From positions 1 through 18,810 of the forward strand of contig JBBDXI010000079.1 of assembly GCA_040902425.1 (NCBI GenBank): a DNA stretch of 18,810 nucleotides, given 5' to 3'. Origin of the DNA: JBBDXI01 sp040902425 (GTDB lineage: Bacteria; Planctomycetota; Phycisphaerae; Phycisphaerales; UBA1924). The notes below the pieces were generated by a model. The model saw only the letters and a list, made by a program, of their open reading frames with translations, had not been told where the DNA came from and searched no databases. The position numbers were made by a program, and so were the translations under genes. Below are positions 11,682 through 17,476 of the stretch, in pieces (positions within the stretch are counted from its first letter, which is position 1; each line of letters begins with the position of its first letter).

Positions 11682-12431
11682 ATGCCGAGCGAAGCGGACA
11701 CCTGGAAGGCCTACTTCGACGCGGTGGCGGGCCTGCCGGCGCGGGAGACGCTGACGAGCGCGCTGGCGCGGTTCGAGGGTGGCATGGGCAAGCCGCTCTG
11801 GGCTTGCCCGTGCGAACCGGCGCTGAGCCACGGGCAAGCCGAAGACGGCTTGCCCATGCCACCCGGTCCCCGCTTCGCCATCGACCTCGGCTGCGGCGAG
11901 GGGCGGGACACGCTGGAGCTCCTCCGGCGCGGCTGGCGAGTGCTGGCGATCGACAGCACCCCGGAGGCGATCGACCGGCTGCGGGCCCAGGCCGAGGCCA
12001 TTTTGGGCGAGGAAGCGCGTGCCACGGGTTCGCGGCCGTCTCCGGCCGCAACCCGTGCCGAACCGCGCCTACGGACTCGCATCGACCGATTCGAGACCGC
12101 CCCGCTCCCACCCTGCGACCTGCTCAACGCCAGCTTCTCCATCCCCCACTGCGACCCGGCGGACTTCCCGGGCATCTGGTCACGGATCGTGGCGGCCATC
12201 CGCCCCGGCGGGCGTTTCGCGGGCCAGCTTTTCGGCGTCCTCGACTCGTGGGCGACCGAGCCCGAGGGCATTACCCGCACCCACCACACGCGCGGGCAGG
12301 TGGAGGCCCTGCTGGCCCCCTTCGAGGTCGAGCTGCTCGACGAGGTCGAGCGGGACGGGAAGACGGCCCTGGGCGACCCGAAATACTGGCACGTGTTCCA
12401 CATCGTGGCGAGGAAGCGCGGTCACCGATGA
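11682..12431 (+). CDS. Class I SAM-dependent methyltransferase (TehB-like)
   Basis: 249 residues. SAM-binding motif I is FAIDLGCGEGRD (65-76), followed by LLRRGWRVLAIDSTPEAIDRL (80-100) with Asp91 as the ribose-binding acidic residue. CDLLNASFSIPHC (145-157) is the motif IV region and IRPGGRFAGQLFGVLDSW (173-190) the post-IV strand. The pattern is closest to TehB-like small-molecule methyltransferases; the substrate is unknown. The ATG at 11682 has GGAGG about 10 bases upstream. Two segments look inserted: 33-62 before motif I and about 112-128 before motif IV, each encoded by a strong DNA palindrome, yet the frame and all motifs are preserved. Its stop overlaps the next gene as ATGA, making it the head of a five-gene coupled run. 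The neighbouring UbiD gene might suggest quinone chemistry, but only by position. Confidence 0.87.
   Translation: MPSEADTWKAYFDAVAGLPARETLTSALARFEGGMGKPLWACPCEPALSHGQAEDGLPMPPGPRFAIDLGCGEGRDTLELLRRGWRVLAIDSTPEAIDRLRAQAEAILGEEARATGSRPSPAATRAEPRLRTRIDRFETAPLPPCDLLNASFSIPHCDPADFPGIWSRIVAAIRPGGRFAGQLFGVLDSWATEPEGITRTHHTRGQVEALLAPFEVELLDEVERDGKTALGDPKYWHVFHIVARKRGHR
11777..11864. repeat. Nested palindromic element (19-bp outer, 12-bp inner arms) inside the methyltransferase gene
   Basis: Outer arms at 11777-11795 and 11846-11864 are perfect 19-bp reverse complements (gggtggcatgggcaagccg and its complement). Inside, GGCTTGCCCGTG (11801-11812) and CACGGGCAAGCC (11829-11840) form a second perfect 12-bp pair. 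The core GGGCAAGCC therefore occurs four times in alternating orientation. The 88-bp element codes for residues about 32-61, which interrupt the methyltransferase fold just before motif I. It resembles an intragenic palindromic element rather than a transposon, as no ORF of its own is present. Confidence 0.85.
12023..12057. repeat. Second palindromic element in the methyltransferase gene
   Basis: CACGGGTT-c-GCGGCCG (12023-12038) pairs with CGGCCGCAACCCGTG (12043-12057): a 15-bp stem with one bulged C and a TCTC loop. It codes for GSRPSPAATRA within a region that looks inserted between the helix after motif I and the strand leading to motif IV. Confidence 0.75.
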
Positions 12432-12859
12432 GCCTCCTCGCCCCAGCGCCGCGCGATCATCGCAACGCACCGGTGAGACTGCGGGAGGACCTCGCCGGGT
12501 TCGGTTGGAAGGGCCTTCTCTGGCGTACAGCCGCGCTCCCGCCAACCTGCTTTGTCGGCCTCTGGTTCGGGGTAACAGCCGTCACCTGGGGGAAGGGGCT
12601 CTGCCGGCGAATGATCCTCGACGTGCCGGAGCCGATCGTCTACTGCTTTGGGATCGTCGGGTCAGCCGTTGGAGTGCTGGTCACGCTGGTTCCCATCCAA
12701 CACGTGGTCATGCTTGGATTCCGCCGAAACGTAGTGGAGCGAGCCCTGCGGAGGGAAACGTGCCCCGGCTGCGGCTACGGACTCGCGGCCCTCCCGCTTG
12801 AGGCCGACTGCTGCCGCGTGTGCCCCGAGTGCGGCGCGGCGTGGAGGCTCGAGCCGTGA
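12428..12859 (+). CDS. Two-TM membrane protein with C-terminal zinc ribbon, paralogue 1 of 4
   Basis: 143 residues, function unknown. The N-terminal motif DHRNAPVRL (10-18) is shared in form with its three neighbours. Two hydrophobic segments (about 33-53 and 70-97) predict a membrane hairpin. The C-terminal zinc ribbon has CPGCGY (112-117) and CPECGAAWRL (132-141), with additional Cys at 128-129. The ribbon at the extreme end probably faces the cytoplasm. ATG at 12428 overlaps the methyltransferase stop as ATGA; the stop overlaps the next gene's GTG. CPxCGY...CPECG ribbons are common in planctomycete proteins of unknown role. It is the most divergent of the four in the middle region (CC in place of GC before the last knuckle). 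Confidence 0.82.
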   Translation: MSLLAPAPRDHRNAPVRLREDLAGFGWKGLLWRTAALPPTCFVGLWFGVTAVTWGKGLCRRMILDVPEPIVYCFGIVGSAVGVLVTLVPIQHVVMLGFRRNVVERALRRETCPGCGYGLAALPLEADCCRVCPECGAAWRLEP

Positions 12860-13308
12860 GCTCTCCGGGCAGGCTGACCGATCACCGAGGCGAGCCCATT
12901 CGACTGTGCCGCGTCGGCGACATCCCGCGCACAGCCCCGCGTGGCGCCCGCGGCCGGGTTGCCCGCGCGAGCGGAATGAATCTGTTGGGCATAGTCCTCT
13001 CGGGCCTGGCGATCTCAACGAGCCTCAATATGCTCGTGCAGATTCTCTGGTGGCGGGCGATCGCTTCCATGCCACTGGCCGCGCTCATCGTGGCGATCGC
13101 GTTTGTCGGGACAGCGGTGGGCGCGGCCGCTTGGATCCTGGTTGTGCGTCGCCTGATCCAGCCATGGTTCGAGCGGACCGCGCTGACCGCGATGGTCACC
13201 GCGGGGTTCTGCCCGAGTTGTGGCTATGGCCTGGCAGAGCTCAACCCCGAGCCGGACGGCTGCCGCGTCTGCCCGGAGTGCGGCGCGGCATGGAGAATGG
13301 AGCCATGA
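12856..13308 (+). CDS. Two-TM membrane protein with C-terminal zinc ribbon, paralogue 2 of 4
   Basis: 150 residues from the GTG at 12856, which overlaps the previous stop as GTGA. The N-terminal motif is LTDHRGEPIRLC (7-18), then a basic linker, two hydrophobic segments (about 41-66 and 72-97), and the zinc ribbon CPSCGY (119-124) with DGCRVCPECGAAWRM (134-148). Ribbon cysteines are C119, C122, C139 and C142, plus the family-specific C136. Its stop overlaps the next ATG as ATGA. Codons use more A and T at third positions than accA or dacB. No enzymatic motif is seen; a role as a membrane-bound zinc-ribbon scaffold or regulator is a guess. Confidence 0.82.
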   Translation: MSSPGRLTDHRGEPIRLCRVGDIPRTAPRGARGRVARASGMNLLGIVLSGLAISTSLNMLVQILWWRAIASMPLAALIVAIAFVGTAVGAAAWILVVRRLIQPWFERTALTAMVTAGFCPSCGYGLAELNPEPDGCRVCPECGAAWRMEP

Positions 13309-13778
13309 GGATCGCCGACCGTGGCGAGGAAGCGATGACCCAGCGCCCGGCAAGGCTTGCGGACTCACGTGGTCAGCCTGTGCGCCTCTGCTTCGGGAGC
13401 AAGCTGCCGCCGGGATCGCCCTTTCGGACACGCACGCAACTAGTCCTCGCAAGCTCCTGGATGCACCTGTGTTGGGTTCTCTACACAGCCGCCGCGGGAT
13501 GCCTGTCCGCGCTCAAGTTCTCGATGGGACAGTTCCTCGCTCGGCAATCCGGCGAGCCGAAGGTGCAGGTCTTCGACGTGGCGGCGCCCCTCGCATTGGC
13601 TGTAGGCGCGTGGTTGGGATGGTTCCTCTTGCAGCCGCGCTTTCATCGATGGGCTGTGGATTCCGTCTTGCGATTGGGCCGCTGCCCAGCCTGTACCTAT
13701 GACATCGGTGGGCTCCGCGTCGAGTCTGATGGTTGCACCGTCTGCCCCGAGTGCGGCGCGGCGTGGAGGCTTGCGTGA
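13305..13778 (+). CDS. Two-TM membrane protein with C-terminal zinc ribbon, paralogue 3 of 4
   Basis: 157 residues from the ATG at 13305, which overlaps the previous stop as ATGA. A second ATG at 13335 (MTQRPARLAD) follows GAGGAAGCG and is a possible alternative start, removing 10 residues. The motif LADSRGQPVRLC (18-29) is near the N-terminus, hydrophobic segments are at about 46-69 and 91-110, and the ribbon is CPACTY (127-132) with DGCTVCPECGAAWRL (142-156). Gly of the usual CGY is replaced by Thr. Extra cysteines at C56 and C66 lie in the first membrane segment. The stop overlaps the next gene's GTG. Function unknown. Confidence 0.8.
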   Translation: MRIADRGEEAMTQRPARLADSRGQPVRLCFGSKLPPGSPFRTRTQLVLASSWMHLCWVLYTAAAGCLSALKFSMGQFLARQSGEPKVQVFDVAAPLALAVGAWLGWFLLQPRFHRWAVDSVLRLGRCPACTYDIGGLRVESDGCTVCPECGAAWRLA

Positions 13779-14233
13779 GCACGCCAGGGCCCTTTGAAGC
13801 AATCGGAAGCGGCCACCACCCCCCGCCGCTGGCCGACCATCGCGGCCGGCCCGCGCGTCTGGTTTCGCCTGCGGCCGCGAGCGGCGCCTCGCCGGGACTG
13901 AAGGAACTGCTCGCGACCGACCTCTACTACCTGAGCCCGATCGGTGCGGTCGCGAGCACCGTGGGGCTGTCGCTGGCGGCGCTCGCCGTGCTGGTTTTTT
14001 CGGGCGCCTCGCGGGGCCTCCTCGTTACCGGCTCGGTCGTGTTCGCGGCGGCCGCGCCGCTCCTGATCGCCCGCAAGATCGCTTTCCGCCGGGGAAGGCT
14101 GCGCGCCGTGTTGCGGCGTTGCCTCAGCGAGGGCCTCTGCCCAGCGTGCGGGTACTCGCTCCGCGGCGTGCCCGACCAGCCGGACGGCTGCCGCGTCTGC
14201 CCTGAGTGCGGTGCGGCGTGGAGGCTGCCCTGA
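13775..14233 (+). CDS. Two-TM membrane protein with C-terminal zinc ribbon, paralogue 4 of 4
   Basis: 152 residues from the GTG at 13775, overlapping the previous stop as GTGA. The motif LADHRGRPARL (19-29) follows a His/Pro-rich start. Hydrophobic segments are at about 52-76 and 81-98. A basic stretch (RKIAFRRGRLRAVLRR, 100-115) leads to the ribbon CPACGYSLRG (122-131) and DGCRVCPECGAAWRL (137-151). Positive charge after the second segment supports a cytoplasmic ribbon. It is the last gene of the coupled run; the ABC gene starts 49 bases later with its own -10-like box. Function unknown. Confidence 0.82.
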   Translation: MSTPGPFEAIGSGHHPPPLADHRGRPARLVSPAAASGASPGLKELLATDLYYLSPIGAVASTVGLSLAALAVLVFSGASRGLLVTGSVVFAAAAPLLIARKIAFRRGRLRAVLRRCLSEGLCPACGYSLRGVPDQPDGCRVCPECGAAWRLP

Positions 14234-14269
14234 TGCCGCTGTTGGGAAACGCGGCCCGCCGTTTGCCGA

Positions 14270-14275
14270 TACATT
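14270..14275 (+). promoter_or_regulatory. -10-like TACATT, 7 bases before the ABC gene GTG; candidate leaderless start
   Basis: TACATT at 14270-14275 ends 7 bases before the GTG at 14283. No Shine-Dalgarno lies between. A TTGGGA at 14242-14247 is 22 bases upstream, too far for a good -35. Confidence 0.4.
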
Positions 14276-14282
14276 CTGGACC

Positions 14283-15329
14283 GTGACCCCCACCCTCACC
14301 ACCGACCCCGCCTCCCTCGCCCTGGACCTCTCCCACGTGGCCAAGACGTACCGCGGCCGGCGGGGCGGCATCCAGGCCCTGCGCGGGATCACCATGAAGG
14401 TCCACCGGGGGGAGATCTTCGGCCTGCTGGGGCCCAACGGCGCCGGCAAGAGCACGCTGGTCAAGATCCTGATGACCGTCATCGCCCCCACCCGCTGCGA
14501 GGGGACCATGCTCGGGCGGCCGGTGGGGCACAAGGAGACGCTCGGGCGCGTCGGCTACCTGCCGGAGCACCACCGCTTCCCCGACTACCTCACCGGCGCG
14601 CAGGTGCTGGACTTCTACGCCGCCCTGGCCAAGGTCCCGCGCCCAGCGCGCCGGAAGCGGGCGGGGGAACTGCTGGAGCTGGTCGGCATGTCGGCGTGGG
14701 GCACGAAGCGCGTCAGGAGCTACTCCAAGGGCATGCGCCAGCGGGTCGGCATCGCCCAGGCCCTGATGAACGACCCGGAGCTGGTGGTCCTCGACGAGCC
14801 GACCGACGGCGTGGACCCCGTCGGGCGGCGCGACATCCGCAACGTGCTGACGGAGTTGAAGAGCCGCGGGAAGACGGTCTTCCTCAACAGCCACCTGCTG
14901 AGCGAGCTGGAGATGGTCTGCGACCGCGTGGCGATCCTCGTGCAGGGCGTCGTCTCCTCGCAGGGGACGATCGACGAGCTGACCCGCGACCAGCAGTGCT
15001 ACGAGATCGAGGTCGAGAACGGCGACGGCACCGGAGAGGCCGCCATCCGCCGGGCCGTCCCGGCCCTCACCCGGGGGGGCATCGCCCACACGGAGACAGG
15101 CGACCCGATCGAGGCCGCCGGCGGGCGGGTCCGCATCCGGACGACCGAGGCCCGCCGGGTGCAGCCGATCATCGACCTGCTGCGCGAGCAGGAGGTGGTG
15201 ATCCGCTCGATCCGCTCGGCGCGCCCATCCCTGGAGGACCTGTTCATGCAGGCGGTGACCGACCCGACCACGGGCGAGGTGCTGGCGCCGGGGGCCGCGC
15301 CGACAATCCGGAAGGGGGCGGCACGATGA
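14283..15329 (+). CDS. ABC transporter ATP-binding protein (ABC-2 type exporter)
   Basis: 348 residues from the GTG at 14283. The nucleotide-binding domain has Walker A GPNGAGKS (50-57), the signature YSKGMRQRVGIAQAL (147-161) with SKGM in place of SGGQ, Walker B VVLDEPTDGVDP (168-179) and the H-loop His204. SKGM-type signatures are usual in ABC-2 exporters of the NatA/CcmA/gliding-motility type. A C-terminal domain (about 235-325) follows with the RSARPSLEDLFMQ ending common in this group. The upstream in-frame extension overlaps the zinc-ribbon gene and was rejected. The stop overlaps the permease ATG as ATGA. It hydrolyses ATP to drive export through the next gene's product; the substrate is not deducible. 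Confidence 0.93.
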   Translation: MTPTLTTDPASLALDLSHVAKTYRGRRGGIQALRGITMKVHRGEIFGLLGPNGAGKSTLVKILMTVIAPTRCEGTMLGRPVGHKETLGRVGYLPEHHRFPDYLTGAQVLDFYAALAKVPRPARRKRAGELLELVGMSAWGTKRVRSYSKGMRQRVGIAQALMNDPELVVLDEPTDGVDPVGRRDIRNVLTELKSRGKTVFLNSHLLSELEMVCDRVAILVQGVVSSQGTIDELTRDQQCYEIEVENGDGTGEAAIRRAVPALTRGGIAHTETGDPIEAAGGRVRIRTTEARRVQPIIDLLREQEVVIRSIRSARPSLEDLFMQAVTDPTTGEVLAPGAAPTIRKGAAR

Positions 15330-16495
15330 GCGGCATGGCGATCCAGACCGGCGCGCTCTTCCTCGACGCCTACCGCGAGCTCAACGCCCGCAAGCTGTTC
15401 TGGATCACGCTGGCGATCTCGGGCGTGGTGGTGGCGGCGTTCGCGGCGGTGGGCCTGAGCCCCGCAGGATTGACCATCCTGTGGTGGGAGATCCCCAACG
15501 ACTGGGCCAACAGCAAGAACATCGCCCCCGCCGTTCTCTACAAGTTCGCGTTCGCGACCATGGGCATACCCATCTGGCTCGCGTGGATCGCGACGATCCT
15601 CGGCCTGGTCTCGACGGCCAGCATCATCCCGGAGTTCATCGCCGGCGGGTCGATCGAGCTGACGCTCTCCAAGCCCATCGGCCGGATGCGGCTCTTCCTG
15701 ACCAAGTACGTCACGGCGCTGCTGTTCGCGGCCCTGCAGGTGACGGTGTTCTCGGTCGCCGTGTTCCTGCTCATCGGCATCCGGGGGAGCGTGTGGGAGC
15801 CGCGGGTGTTCCTGGCGATCCCGCTCATCGTCATCTTCTTCAGCTACCTCTACTGCGTGTGCGCCCTGCTGGGGCTGCTCACGCGATCGACCATCGCGGC
15901 CCTCCTGCTGACCCTGCTCGTCTGGTTCGTCTTCTTCGGCGTGCACACGACGGAGCAGGTCTTTCTCATGCTGCGCGAGACCAGCACGCTCAAGATCGGG
16001 CGCGCCGAGGGGATGATCGAGCAGCTCAAGGCCCAGCAGACGCGGCAGGAAGCGGAGCTGGTCGCGGCCCGCGAGGAGGACGCCGGGAGCGTGCGGACCA
16101 CGGCCGCGGTGAACGCGCTGGACGGCACGGGCCAGGCGATCGGCCGCCGCACGCAGCAGCTGGAGGACATCCGCGGGACCGCGGGCTGGATGGAGACGAC
16201 CCACCGCTACGTCTTCTACGTCAAGACGGCGCTGCCGAAGACCGCCGAGACGGTGGAGTTGCTGGAGCGCAGCCTGCTGAGCACCGAGGACTACGACCGC
16301 TTCCGCCCCAGGCAGGAGCCCCCGCCGTTCTCGCTGACCGGCGACGACATCAAGATCAGCCAGCGGGCCCTGGAGAAGCGGCTGATCGAGGTGCTCCGCG
16401 AGCGCTCGGTGGCGTGGGTCATCGGGACCTCGCTGCTCTTCGAGCTGCTGGTGGTGCTGGTGACGCTGCGGATTTTCGCGAGGCGGGATTTCTGA
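15326..16495 (+). CDS. ABC-2 type transporter permease
   Basis: 389 residues from the ATG at 15326, with AAGGGGG upstream and an ATGA overlap with the ATPase gene. Hydrophobic segments are at about 25-47, 78-100, 127-150, 162-183, 187-206 and 363-383, the six-segment ABC-2 layout. The conserved amphipathic region GGSIELTLSKPIGR (107-120) is the coupling part typical of these permeases. Between segments 5 and 6 lies a hydrophilic stretch of about 155 residues (207-362), with a likely coiled coil at 226-250 (AEGMIEQLKAQQTRQEAEL). Such large external loops occur in some ABC-2 permeases. It ends in FARRDF. The product forms the membrane channel with the ATPase; the substrate is unknown. Confidence 0.9.
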   Translation: MSGMAIQTGALFLDAYRELNARKLFWITLAISGVVVAAFAAVGLSPAGLTILWWEIPNDWANSKNIAPAVLYKFAFATMGIPIWLAWIATILGLVSTASIIPEFIAGGSIELTLSKPIGRMRLFLTKYVTALLFAALQVTVFSVAVFLLIGIRGSVWEPRVFLAIPLIVIFFSYLYCVCALLGLLTRSTIAALLLTLLVWFVFFGVHTTEQVFLMLRETSTLKIGRAEGMIEQLKAQQTRQEAELVAAREEDAGSVRTTAAVNALDGTGQAIGRRTQQLEDIRGTAGWMETTHRYVFYVKTALPKTAETVELLERSLLSTEDYDRFRPRQEPPPFSLTGDDIKISQRALEKRLIEVLRERSVAWVIGTSLLFELLVVLVTLRIFARRDF

Positions 16496-16559
16496 ATAGT
16501 GCGCGCCGAGGCGCGGCGGGCGCGGAGGCGGAGCGCAGAGAGGAGGAGGGGCGATTGAG

Positions 16560-17402
16560 TCAGCCCTTGGAGAGGTCTCGACCGCGGTCCCGGGCCGCCG
16601 TCAGCGCCCGCACGAAGATCTCGATCACCCCGGCCTCGTCGAGCACGGCCGCCGCGGCCGCGGTGGTGCCGCCCTTGCTCGTCACGGCCGCGCGCAGCGT
16701 CTCCGGGGGCTGGTCGGTCGCGTCGAGCAGGGCCCCGGCGCCCGAGACCGTCCACCGGGCGATCCACTCGGCGGTGTCGCGGTCGAAGCCGAGCTGCTCG
16801 CCGGCCCGGGCCATCGCCTCGGCCAGGTAGAAGACGTACGCCGGGCCGCTGCCGACCACGGCCGTGAAGGCGTCCATTAGCGACTCGTCGATCCGCACCA
16901 CGCGGCCGATCGACTCGAACAGCCGCACCGCCAGCGCATCCTCCCCGTCGTCCACGCCCGTCCCCAGGGCGATCGCCGTGGTGCTGCGGCGCACGCTCGC
17001 GGCCATGTTGGGCATGGCCCGGATCACGGCCGCGCCGGGCAGCACGTAGCGGACCTTGCCGGTCGGGGTGCCCGCGAGGATGGAGATGACGATGCGCCGC
17101 CCGGTGCCCAGGGCCGCGGTCAGCGGGCCCGCCACATCCCCGAGGGCCTGGGGCTTCACCGCCAGGAGCACCTGGGCGCCGCGGTCGGGCTTCTCGGCCG
17201 CCGCGAGCCAGGCGGCCACGTCGTCCATCCCCCGCAGCGGCCGGGTGCCCCACCCGCGCATCAGCTCGCGCTTGGGCGCATCGGGCTCGAGCACGCCGAC
17301 CAGCGCCGGGGAGAGCAGGCCGGAGTCGATCCCGCCGCGCAGGATCGCCTGGGCCATGTTCCCGCCGCCGACCAGGAGCAGGGGCGTGGCGGTGTGCTCC
17401 AT
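16560..17402 (-). CDS. proC: Pyrroline-5-carboxylate reductase
   Basis: 280 residues, the family length. The NAD(P)-binding Rossmann motif is LLLVGGGNMAQAIL (8-21). LLAVKPQAL (79-87) is the second conserved block. PNMAASV (131-137) and the catalytic-site signature FTAVVGSGPAYVFYLAEAM (179-197) follow, then VTSKGGTTAAA (240-250), where SPGGTT is usual. It performs the last step of proline synthesis, reducing pyrroline-5-carboxylate with NAD(P)H in the cytoplasm. The ATG at 17402 follows TACGCT by 6 bases with no Shine-Dalgarno, suggesting leaderless initiation; 15 more codons upstream are open but would include the promoter. It diverges from accA and converges with the ABC permease gene, with a 64-base gap. 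Confidence 0.92.
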   Translation of the reverse strand: MEHTATPLLLVGGGNMAQAILRGGIDSGLLSPALVGVLEPDAPKRELMRGWGTRPLRGMDDVAAWLAAAEKPDRGAQVLLAVKPQALGDVAGPLTAALGTGRRIVISILAGTPTGKVRYVLPGAAVIRAMPNMAASVRRSTTAIALGTGVDDGEDALAVRLFESIGRVVRIDESLMDAFTAVVGSGPAYVFYLAEAMARAGEQLGFDRDTAEWIARWTVSGAGALLDATDQPPETLRAAVTSKGGTTAAAAAVLDEAGVIEIFVRALTAARDRGRDLSKG

Positions 17403-17408
17403 GGCACT

Positions 17409-17414
17409 AGCGTA
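17409..17414 (-). promoter_or_regulatory. proC: -10-like TACGCT, 6 bases before the proC ATG
   Basis: Minus strand TACGCT (17414-17409), then AGTGCC, then ATG at 17402. No Shine-Dalgarno between. Supports a leaderless transcript; no good -35 is visible. Confidence 0.4.
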
Positions 17415-17464
17415 CCGCGCTGGCGGGGCCCGGGTGTAACGGGGCACCGCCGGCCCGGAATCCC

Positions 17465-17470
17465 TAGAAT
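17465..17470 (+). promoter_or_regulatory. accA: -10-like TAGAAT, 6 bases before the accA ATG
   Basis: TAGAAT (17465-17470), then CCGGGC, then ATG at 17477. It is close to the TATAAT consensus, and there is no room for a ribosome site. Supports leaderless accA mRNA. The expected -35 position (about 17442) holds no TTGACA-like sequence. Confidence 0.5.
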
Positions 17471-17476
17471 CCGGGC

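Noticed and set aside
11777..11864. Nested palindrome as an integron attC site or CRISPR unit
   Set aside because: No attC core sequence or integrase is seen, the element is inside an intact gene, and there is no regular spacer-repeat array.
16496..16559. Terminator between the ABC permease and proC genes
   Set aside because: CGCGC (16502-16506) and GCGCG (16511-16515) can pair, but the stem is 5 bp with no T-run, and such pairs are frequent by chance in GC-rich DNA.
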